Below the pieces are notes generated by a model that saw nothing but the letters and a program-made list of their open reading frames with translations, searched no databases and was not told the DNA's origin. Source: Acidobacteriota bacterium (GTDB taxonomy: Bacteria > Acidobacteriota > Blastocatellia > Pyrinomonadales > Pyrinomonadaceae). From it: a stretch of DNA of 6,003 nucleotides. Both the position numbers and the translations under genes were made by a program. Where the stretch lies: the NCBI GenBank assembly GCA_003222935.1, contig QHXL01000117.1, positions 19,075 through 25,077 of the forward strand, read 5' to 3'. This document shows, piece by piece, positions 1 to 5,729 of this stretch (position 1 is its first letter; the number at the start of each line of letters is the position of its first letter).

Positions 1-183
1 ATTTTGTGCGATTTTTGCGAGGTCGAGATTGCTCTGTCCTGTGTTGAAATACTCCGCCATCGTGTTTCCCAGGTACCAGCGGAAGGCGAAATACGACCAC
101 AGTGTCGCGATGACTATAAAAAGTATGAGGGCAATTCTGATTGAACGCTTGTTAGCGTCGAGCTGAATTAGTTCCTGCGGCAT
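1..183 (-). CDS. N-terminal fragment of a membrane-anchored protein, function unknown (3' end beyond window)
   Basis: An open frame starts at an ATG (183-181) and runs 61 codons without a stop to the window edge, so the protein is truncated by the window and not by mutation. A short charged N-terminus (residues 1-15, containing NKRSIR) is followed by one strongly hydrophobic segment at about residues 16-37 (IALILFIVIATLWSYFAF). After that comes a polar stretch rich in A, N, D and Q (TGQSNLDLAKIAQ). The layout is a short cytoplasmic tail, one membrane anchor and an outer soluble part. The last visible residues could be the start of helical repeats such as TPRs, often found in proteins near O-antigen ligases or exopolysaccharide genes, but too little is visible to assign a family. 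The start lies 6 nt after the stop of the WecA-like fusion gene, so the two are very likely co-transcribed. No strong Shine-Dalgarno precedes the ATG, which suggests translational coupling. Confidence 0.65.
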   Translation of the reverse strand, partial: MPQELIQLDANKRSIRIALILFIVIATLWSYFAFRWYLGNTMAEYFNTGQSNLDLAKIAQN

Positions 184-189
184 TCGATA

Positions 190-1992
190 TTAACGAGAAC
201 TCAAGTCTTCGATAGTGATGCGCATTCGCTTAACGGCGATCTGACGTTCCGTGCAAGAACGAACCACTTCCTCAATTCGCTTCTCGGACATTTTGAGACT
301 CGAGATAACAACCTCATCAACTTCCTGCTGTTCACAAACCTGCCCGAGATCTCCGTTGCCTCCAAATACTCTTAACCCATGCAGGACTTTGCCACTCTTC
401 GATGGATCATCATCTACAAAACCAACGGGCGATAGCTGGAGTTCAGAGTTGTTTCGCAATTCGCGAAGCAACAGCTCTCCACCATCACCTGCGCCATAGA
501 TGAGCACGCGGCGACCGTTATGACGTCCGTTGGCGGGAAGAATCTGACGAAACATTCGAAACGCCATACGACTGCCCGCAAGAAACAGAAACATTAGTAC
601 GCCATCAATAAAGAACGCGGTACGTGAAAACCCTTCGAAACGAAAAGCAAACAACACGACCATCAAACTGGCGACCGAACTCAGTACTACAGCTTTTAGA
701 AATACGATTAGATCGCCGATGCTGGTGTAGCGCCAGAGGCCCCGGTAAACGCCCATCACTAGAAACACCGACATCTTGACGAAGACGAGCACCGGCAAGG
801 TACGAATGAACAATTGCCACGCTAAACTGCCTGAAAACGGTCCGAACTTGATCGCGTACGCACACCAGTACGAGAGAATGATGAGAATAACGTCGAGCAG
901 CACCTCGAATATCCGGCGCTTGTAAGACAGGTCGACCAGGAAAACATAAAGCGGCTTCTCTTTGAGCGCCGACGCTTCTTCAGTCTGGTCATAGACCTTC
1001 ACACCTGCCAGGTAGACACCGATGAGGGTGAGCACAATTGTAAAACCGGCGATCGCCGCCAAACTAACGTCTAACCTCGCTCGTTGGACCACTAAGGCCA
1101 GGAGTCCGGATAAAGCGGCAAAACCGTAAAGCATCCAAACGGCATGGCGTTCGGACATGCCCAGAGCCACGAGACGGTGCGAAGTGTGATCACGGCCTCC
1201 CTGCGACGCAGCGCGTCCTGACAGCTTTCTCAGGACCGTCACAAAAGTCGTGTCGAAGATTGGGATGAAGAGAACAAGAATCGGTACCGCGAGGACTGGC
1301 AATAAGCTGCGAGATCTCCCGCCACTAACATTGACGAGTGCGGAACTGGCGAGGAAAAAACCCACGAACATCGATCCACAATCACCCATGAAGATCGAAG
1401 CCGGGTTCGAGTTGAAAACCAGGAAACCAAGGAGCGCCGCGGCAAAAGCTACAAGCATCAAGGCCTCGACAAACTGGCCAGTGTTGACGAAGCTCAGGGC
1501 AAGAAAACCGGCAGCAATAATCGAGATACCCGACGCAAGACCGTCCATGTTGTCGAGAAGGTTGATTGCGTTCGTAATTCCAATGAGCCAAAAGATGGCT
1601 AACGCCATGTTCACAAGGACTGAACTTGTCCATGGCAAAGTCAATCCGTAATAAACCACAAAAGCAGAACCTAAAATTTGCCCGATCAGTTTCTGGTAAG
1701 GCTTGATATGTATGACATCGTCAATCAAGCCGACGAAAAACAGAAAGGTGCTTGCGTGAATGATCACCCACGAATAGGTTGTCTGTGGAGTGAAGAAGAA
1801 GACGCTGATAACGACGGATAACCAGATTGCTACTCCGCCCAACATTGCCGTCGGCTTTTTATGCCACCGATCGGTTTTGGGCGTGGCCACAATTCCGAAC
1901 CGACGCGCATACATTCGCACCAATGGCGTAAGCGCCAGGGCGAAAAGGAAGGAGGTGGCAACGGCCAGCAGCGTTCGCGGGCTAAACGGCAT
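190..1992 (-). CDS. WecA/TagO-like polyprenyl-phosphate sugar-1-phosphate transferase fused to a FlaA1/CapD-type membrane and nucleotide-binding domain
   Basis: Residues 1-330 are a multi-pass membrane enzyme of the MraY/WecA family, which moves a HexNAc-1-phosphate from a UDP-sugar to undecaprenyl phosphate at the inner membrane and so starts a glycan. Family signatures are all present: DRWHKKPTAMLGG (41-53), the Asp pair DD at 91-92, NAINLLDNMDGLASG (141-155), NPASIFMGDCGS (196-207) and the His-rich loop GGRDHTSHRL (265-274). A polar linker (about 332-358) leads to a second part. This has further membrane helices (about 360-480) with the FlaA1/CapD-like GVYRGLWRY (414-422), then a Rossmann fold with GAGDGG (500-505) and VGFVDDD (523-529). 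The protein ends at RITIEDLSSR, which resembles the junction before the SDR dehydratase domain in FlaA1/CapD; that domain is absent. WecA alone is about 360 residues, so this is a true fusion in one uninterrupted frame. An in-frame TAG lies one codon upstream of the ATG, which fixes the start at or after 1992. No clear Shine-Dalgarno is seen. The transferase fold is certain; the sugar used (GlcNAc, QuiNAc or FucNAc type) cannot be read from the sequence. Confidence 0.92.
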   Translation of the reverse strand: MPFSPRTLLAVATSFLFALALTPLVRMYARRFGIVATPKTDRWHKKPTAMLGGVAIWLSVVISVFFFTPQTTYSWVIIHASTFLFFVGLIDDVIHIKPYQKLIGQILGSAFVVYYGLTLPWTSSVLVNMALAIFWLIGITNAINLLDNMDGLASGISIIAAGFLALSFVNTGQFVEALMLVAFAAALLGFLVFNSNPASIFMGDCGSMFVGFFLASSALVNVSGGRSRSLLPVLAVPILVLFIPIFDTTFVTVLRKLSGRAASQGGRDHTSHRLVALGMSERHAVWMLYGFAALSGLLALVVQRARLDVSLAAIAGFTIVLTLIGVYLAGVKVYDQTEEASALKEKPLYVFLVDLSYKRRIFEVLLDVILIILSYWCAYAIKFGPFSGSLAWQLFIRTLPVLVFVKMSVFLVMGVYRGLWRYTSIGDLIVFLKAVVLSSVASLMVVLFAFRFEGFSRTAFFIDGVLMFLFLAGSRMAFRMFRQILPANGRHNGRRVLIYGAGDGGELLLRELRNNSELQLSPVGFVDDDPSKSGKVLHGLRVFGGNGDLGQVCEQQEVDEVVISSLKMSEKRIEEVVRSCTERQIAVKRMRITIEDLSSR

Positions 1993-2138
1993 ATTCTACT
2001 GGGGTCAGGAGATTATAGACTTTCACGATTTGAGATTGCTGTCGCGAAAGAAGCTATTCGATATATGACAGCAAATCAAGCGGGGCTAGCAGCTTAGCGC
2101 TTTCCGAACCGGCTCCGAGAAGTACGCCATAAGGGCGG
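1993..2138. other. 146-bp intergenic gap, the largest in the window
   Basis: This stretch separates the stop of the SDR gene from the start of the WecA-like gene, whereas other gene junctions here are 6-40 nt or overlap. It contains the TATAAT candidate. On the minus strand it also has small inverted repeats near the SDR stop (CGCC-CTTAT-GGCG, about 2124-2136) and GCTA-TAGC. Neither is followed by a T run, so I do not call a rho-independent terminator. Open frames crossing it on the plus strand have no recognisable protein features and are not annotated. Confidence 0.5.
2012..2017 (-). promoter_or_regulatory. Possible -10 element (TATAAT) upstream of the WecA-like fusion gene
   Basis: On the minus strand a perfect TATAAT reads from 2017 to 2012, 19 nt upstream of the ATG at 1992. 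A start about 7 nt further on would give a very short leader of roughly 13 nt, in line with the lack of a visible Shine-Dalgarno. At 16-18 nt upstream I see only poor -35 candidates (such as AGCAAT), and no extended TG. It lies in the only sizeable gap between genes here, which supports it, but a six-base match can occur by chance. Confidence 0.3.
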
Positions 2139-3110
2139 TTATCTCAGATTTCGTCCGCTCTGAAAATCAATCACAGTTTGTAGGATTCCATCGAGGTTCA
2201 TCTTCGGCTCAAATCCCACTAACCCATGGATCTTCGAGATGTCGGGAATTCGACGCGGCATGTCTTCAAACCCTTCTTCATACGCTTCGTCGTAGGGGAC
2301 AAAAACAATCTCGGAGTCCGATTGCGTCAGTTCTTTTACGCGTTCGGCAAGCTGAAGGATGGTTATCTCCTGGTTCGAACCGATATTGAAGACGTTACCG
2401 ACGGCATCCTTGTGATCCATCAGGTTAATCAAAGCCCCAACAACATCGCCGACATACCCAAAACACCGACTCTGTTTTCCATCGCCATAAACTGTGATCG
2501 GCCGTCCCGCCAAAGCCTGCTTTACAAAAGTCGGTATCACCATTCCATACTGACCAGTCTGGCGGGGGCCTACCGTGTTAAATAGCCGAACGACGACCGT
2601 CGGCAACTTCTTTTCTCTCCAGTAAGCCAGGGCCAGGAATTCATCAATTGCCTTTGAACAGGCGTAGCTCCACCGACCTTTCGTAGTTGCGCCCATCACC
2701 AGATTTCCGTCTTCTCGAAACGGAATGTCGGAACTCAACCCGTACACTTCGGATGTTGAAGCGACGAGGACCTTCTTCTTTTTCTTATTTGCGAGTGACA
2801 GGACTACTTCAGTCCCGCGGACGTTCGTTTCGATTGTCCTCACCGGACTTTCCACGATCAATTTCACACCTACAGCAGCAGCCAGGTGAAAAACAACGTC
2901 GGCCTGGTCCACCAGTTCGGCCGTCACGGGTTGATTGTGAACAGTATCGATCGTGTATTCGAAGTTAGGTTTGCCTTTAAGGTGTTGAATATTCTCAATG
3001 CAGCCCGTAGATAGATCGTCGATAACACAAACTTTATCGCCACGTTGTAGGTAAGCGTCAGCTAAGTGTGAACCAATAAATCCTGCACCGCCTGTTATCA
3101 ATACTCGCAA
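2139..3110 (-). CDS. NAD-dependent nucleotide-sugar epimerase/decarboxylase (extended SDR)
   Basis: This 323-residue protein is a cytoplasmic extended short-chain dehydrogenase/reductase acting on an NDP-sugar. The NAD-binding loop GGAGFIG is at residues 7-13, with acidic residues D31-D32 at the end of the second strand, as expected for NAD binding. HLAA is at 75-78. The active site is visible as STSEVYG (118-124) and the Tyr-x-x-x-Lys pair Y149/K153. VRLFNTVGPRQ (174-184) and YGDGKQSRCF (208-217) are substrate-domain signatures. The STSEVYG block, the GRW.Y.SK region and the RRIPD segment (286-290) look more like the UDP-glucuronate decarboxylase (UDP-xylose synthase/ArnA C-terminal) branch than RmlB, which normally has a TDE active-site motif. 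A 4-epimerase role is also possible. The start is a TTG at 3110-3108, chosen because it gives the canonical MRVLITGG N-terminus and lies 10 nt after AAAGGAG. The gene follows the GT4 gene by 40 nt. The family is certain; the substrate and exact reaction are not. Confidence 0.9.
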   Translation of the reverse strand: MRVLITGGAGFIGSHLADAYLQRGDKVCVIDDLSTGCIENIQHLKGKPNFEYTIDTVHNQPVTAELVDQADVVFHLAAAVGVKLIVESPVRTIETNVRGTEVVLSLANKKKKKVLVASTSEVYGLSSDIPFREDGNLVMGATTKGRWSYACSKAIDEFLALAYWREKKLPTVVVRLFNTVGPRQTGQYGMVIPTFVKQALAGRPITVYGDGKQSRCFGYVGDVVGALINLMDHKDAVGNVFNIGSNQEITILQLAERVKELTQSDSEIVFVPYDEAYEEGFEDMPRRIPDISKIHGLVGFEPKMNLDGILQTVIDFQSGRNLR

Positions 3111-3120
3111 ATGTTTCCGT

Positions 3121-3127
3121 CTCCTTT
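3121..3127 (-). promoter_or_regulatory. Ribosome binding site (AAAGGAG) for the SDR gene
   Basis: AAAGGAG reads on the minus strand 10 nt before the TTG at 3110. It supports the non-ATG start, since no in-frame ATG near this point would give the family's usual N-terminus. Confidence 0.7.
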
Positions 3128-3150
3128 AAGTTGAATCCCGCGGAGGTTCG

Positions 3151-4458
3151 TTAAAGCGCTTTGCTACTTTTATCTCCGAGCGGGCGAATCCGGGAAACCT
3201 GTCGATAGTCTCCTGGTTCAGGATTTAGCAGTTCGTCGTATAAACCTCGAATGTCGTCGAGCAAACGTTGCTTTGGATACTTCTGTCGAACAAACTCAAA
3301 ACCTCTGTTCGCAACACCACTTCGCAGCTCTCGATCATCGACTAATCGCGCGAGGCCAGAAGCAAAACCGGCTACATCTCCTGGATGAACGCCGATGCCA
3401 CGCTCGCATGCGTTGTATTCCCGGCTCTCCACAACTTCGCCTAGCAAATCAGCAACACCGCCAACGTTCGTGGCAATTACGGCGCGCGCGTTGGCCATCG
3501 CCTCGATCAAGGTTAGCGGCGTGCCCTCATTTCGAGAGGTCAAGGCGACGATGTCGAGGGCCGGATAAAAGTACTCCGGGTCATTTCGTTCGGCAGCGAA
3601 GATAACATCATTTTCCAATCCCAACGATCGACTTTGACTCTCAAGACTAGTTCGCAAGTGCCCATCGCCAACAATCACGAATCGGACTGACGCGCCGTCC
3701 GCCGTTCGAAGCTCCTTGAATTTGCCGACGGCGTTCAGGAACATCTCATGGTTTTTGATCTCAGTCAGACGCCCGACAATCCCCACAAGAATTGTTTGCT
3801 CGTCAATTTCAAGTTCCTCCCGAAATCGTTGACGGCGGTCGTTACTTCGATCGAAGAGATTCAAGTCAAGTCCCAACGGTATTACTTTAATTTGCTTTCG
3901 CTTGCCAACCCCAAAAGTGTCACAAATCTCGAATGCCTGTTGCTCACTGATAACAACCACTCGATCAGTTACCAATGCCGCAAGTAGTTTTTCGATATTG
4001 ATAAAGACCCGCGTTTTCAAGTTTCCGTAGTAACTGTGAAAGATATGTCCGTGGTAAGTATGAACAAACTTGCACTCTCGCGGTCGACCAATAATCGAGC
4101 CCGGCGTCAGCCAGCGATAAATAAAGCCTGCAACTCGGCCGACGGTTCCTGCCTTGGCCGTGTGTGTGTGAACTACGTCGGGCTGTTCGCGCAAAAACAG
4201 GCGATACAGCTTCCAAATAGTCACGACATCCTTCAACGAGATCTCGCGACTCATTTCCGGAATGATGTGAGGAACAACTTGTAGTTGCTCAGCAAAGTAA
4301 CTCATGTCGCCCTCGCCGGTTGGAACAGTTCCGGCGACGAGCAGAGTTTCATGAGTATTCTTCAATCCATCTGTCAGCCACACGACGTGTTTAGCCGGAC
4401 CACCGACGTTCAAACGCGCGATGATGCGGATAATCTTCGATGGACGCGGATTAGACAT
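3151..4458 (-). CDS. GT4-family glycosyltransferase (GT-B fold)
   Basis: This 435-residue retaining glycosyltransferase of the GT-B fold probably adds a sugar from an NDP-sugar donor to a lipid-linked glycan on the cytoplasmic face of the inner membrane. The N-terminal acceptor domain opens with IIRIIARLNVGGPAKHV (9-25), including the glycine-rich loop, and has DVVHTHTAKAG (94-104) and FVHTYHGH (131-138). The C-terminal donor domain has GIVGRLTEIKNHEMFL (226-241), with the conserved Arg230 and Lys235 that usually contact the donor phosphates. The E-x7-E signature is EGTPLTLIE (E311 and E319), followed by GGVADLL (333-339). There is no signal peptide or clear membrane helix, so membrane association would be peripheral. 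The length is somewhat above a typical 370-400 because of a polar C-terminal tail (about 412-435). The ATG start lies 12 nt after the stop of the cupin gene; the Shine-Dalgarno is weak (GTGAG at best), pointing to coupled translation. Donor and acceptor sugars cannot be told from the sequence. Confidence 0.92.
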   Translation of the reverse strand: MSNPRPSKIIRIIARLNVGGPAKHVVWLTDGLKNTHETLLVAGTVPTGEGDMSYFAEQLQVVPHIIPEMSREISLKDVVTIWKLYRLFLREQPDVVHTHTAKAGTVGRVAGFIYRWLTPGSIIGRPRECKFVHTYHGHIFHSYYGNLKTRVFINIEKLLAALVTDRVVVISEQQAFEICDTFGVGKRKQIKVIPLGLDLNLFDRSNDRRQRFREELEIDEQTILVGIVGRLTEIKNHEMFLNAVGKFKELRTADGASVRFVIVGDGHLRTSLESQSRSLGLENDVIFAAERNDPEYFYPALDIVALTSRNEGTPLTLIEAMANARAVIATNVGGVADLLGEVVESREYNACERGIGVHPGDVAGFASGLARLVDDRELRSGVANRGFEFVRQKYPKQRLLDDIRGLYDELLNPEPGDYRQVSRIRPLGDKSSKAL

Positions 4459-4470
4459 AGCGAAAGCTCA

Positions 4471-4956
4471 CTAGTCCGTCATCACGAATCTCGTCTCGCT
4501 GTCATCCTCGTGGCGGATTTCATCAATTTCTTCCTTGCGTCCTGTGCCTCGATAAAGTCTGTTTGGGCAATTGATCACAATCCCGTCAAGATCACCTACA
4601 TTTTTATAGGCATGCACGACGCCTTTGGGGATCAGCACCACCGCGGGATTGTCCTGGCCCACAACAATCGTTTGCCTCATGTCGAAAGTAGGCGAGTCAC
4701 TTCGATTGTCCCACACGCGCAGTTTGAAATTTGACGGACCGATAAAACAAAAGAGATCGGCTTGATCGACGTGTTCGTGAGGTCCACGTGTGACGCCCGG
4801 AAGTGTCGACGAAATGTAAGCCATGGCGGGCTGAAACTCTTCAGGCCAGTCATCGTTACGAAAGAGCTCTGTCAACCAACCTCTTTGGTCGTTGAATTTG
4901 GCTAACGGTTTAATTACTACTCCGAGAATTTCACCTTCCCGAAACGTTTCAGACAT
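4471..4956 (-). CDS. RmlC-like cupin, dTDP-4-dehydrorhamnose 3,5-epimerase family
   Basis: From the ATG this is a 161-residue cytoplasmic cupin of the RmlC family, whose classic members epimerise C3 and C5 of dTDP-4-keto-6-deoxyglucose. Visible family marks are FNDQRGWLTELFR (21-33), the active-site strand GVTRGPHEHVDQAD (54-67), WDNRSDSPTF (82-91) and IPKGVVHAY (109-117). His60 of RGPHEH corresponds to the catalytic His in the RGLH motif of RmlC. Typical RmlC is about 180 residues and reads RGLHYQ, so this shorter RGPHEHVDQ form is a divergent branch and may act on another 4-keto sugar. The ATG at 4956 is preferred because GAGGTG lies 7 nt upstream; a GTG at 4962 in the same frame would add two residues. 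The ATG start overlaps the 3' end of the nucleotidyltransferase gene by 8 nt (ATGTCTGA), a sign of translational coupling. The fold and family are well supported, but the exact reaction is not. Confidence 0.88.
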   Translation of the reverse strand: MSETFREGEILGVVIKPLAKFNDQRGWLTELFRNDDWPEEFQPAMAYISSTLPGVTRGPHEHVDQADLFCFIGPSNFKLRVWDNRSDSPTFDMRQTIVVGQDNPAVVLIPKGVVHAYKNVGDLDGIVINCPNRLYRGTGRKEEIDEIRHEDDSETRFVMTD

Positions 4957-5710
4957 TCGCACCCACCTCTTCCTGTGTTAACTGCATCTTGTTTGCGCCC
5001 GTCCTGGCAACGAGATCCGATGCATATAGTAAACTCTCAAACGTTCCGGCGTCGGTCCACCAACCATCTAATTCTTCCCATGTCATATCGCCACGAGCGA
5101 TGTAAGCATTATTTACGTCGGTAATTTCCATCTCGCCGCGACCCGACGGTTTCAACGTACGGATGATGTCGTAGACTTCGCCGTCGAACATATAAATCCC
5201 AATCACCGCATAGTCTGACTTGGGATCTGCAGGCTTCTCTTCAATGGAGACCACGTTAGAACCATCGAGTTCGGGAACACCGAAGCGCTGTGGATCGGTC
5301 ACTTTCTTTAGAATGATTTTTGCGCCACTACCCTGGTGACGATAAGCACGCACTGCCGACGCGATGTTTCCTTCAATAATGTTATCGCCCAGGACGACGC
5401 AAACCGGCTCCTTGGCAGCAAAATGCTCAACCAACGACAGGGCATCCGCAATGCCGCCTTCGCCTTCCTGGTAAGTGTAGTTGAGATGTTTCAATCCGAA
5501 CGCTTTCCCGTTGCCGAGTAGACGCAGGAAATCACCTGCTGAATTACCTCCGGTAACGACCATGATGTCAGTGATACCCGCGTTTACAAGTGTCTGTATC
5601 GGGTAATAGATCATGGGCTGATTGAAAACGGGAAGCAGATGTTTGTTGGTTACTGCGGTGAGTGGGCGCAATCGTGTACCCAAACCTCCCGCTAAGACGA
5701 CACCTTTCAA
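4949..5710 (-). CDS. Sugar-1-phosphate nucleotidyltransferase, RmlA-like (short form)
   Basis: This enzyme joins a sugar-1-phosphate (commonly glucose-1-phosphate) to dTTP or UTP, giving the NDP-sugar used in the first step of a deoxysugar route. The N-terminal signature is LAGGLGTRLRPLT (6-18), followed by NKHLLP (22-27) with its conserved Lys23. Other marks are EGEGGIADAL (82-91), GDN (108-110) with metal-binding Asp109, QRFGV (141-145), EEKP (157-160) and WWTDAGT (217-223) with Asp220. These match the nucleotide-binding, sugar-binding and metal-binding positions of RmlA. From the preferred start it has 253 residues, shorter than the usual 290 or so of RmlA, with a reduced C-terminus. The start is placed at the TTG (5710-5708) because it gives the standard MKGVVLAGG terminus and lies 6 nt after a perfect AGGAGGT. 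A TTG 27 nt further upstream (5737) would put that Shine-Dalgarno inside the gene. The gene begins 19 nt after the asparagine-synthase-like gene. Glucose-1-phosphate thymidylyltransferase is the most likely activity; other sugars or nucleotides are possible. Confidence 0.9.
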   Translation of the reverse strand: MKGVVLAGGLGTRLRPLTAVTNKHLLPVFNQPMIYYPIQTLVNAGITDIMVVTGGNSAGDFLRLLGNGKAFGLKHLNYTYQEGEGGIADALSLVEHFAAKEPVCVVLGDNIIEGNIASAVRAYRHQGSGAKIILKKVTDPQRFGVPELDGSNVVSIEEKPADPKSDYAVIGIYMFDGEVYDIIRTLKPSGRGEMEITDVNNAYIARGDMTWEELDGWWTDAGTFESLLYASDLVARTGANKMQLTQEEVGANV

Positions 5711-5716
5711 AATTGG

Positions 5717-5723
5717 ACCTCCT
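5717..5723 (-). promoter_or_regulatory. Strong ribosome binding site (AGGAGGT) that decides the start of the rmlA-like gene
   Basis: A full AGGAGGT reads on the minus strand in the gap between the asparagine-synthase-like stop and the TTG at 5710, with 6-nt spacing. It is the best Shine-Dalgarno in the window and favours the internal TTG over the upstream one. Confidence 0.8.
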
Positions 5724-5729
5724 ACAAAG

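Noticed and set aside
251..2097. Several plus-strand open frames of 78-133 codons opposite the WecA-like gene
   Set aside because: They lie antisense to a well-supported gene, have low-complexity or Arg/Ser/Pro-rich translations and no family motifs, so they are shadows of its codon pattern.
2124..2136. Small hairpin CGCC-CTTAT-GGCG just after the SDR stop as a terminator
   Set aside because: The stem is only 4 bp and no T run follows on the minus strand, so it does not meet the pattern of an intrinsic terminator.
2770..2790. A-rich lysine run (KKKKK, residues 109-113) in the SDR as a slippage or frameshift site
   Set aside because: Codons alternate AAG and AAA, the frame continues intact on both sides and the protein has normal family length, so there is no sign of programmed or accidental frameshifting.
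2139..3110. Calling the SDR rmlB (dTDP-glucose 4,6-dehydratase)
   Set aside because: The active-site block is STSE and not TDE, and other segments resemble the UDP-glucuronate decarboxylase branch; the neighbourhood alone is not enough for the symbol.
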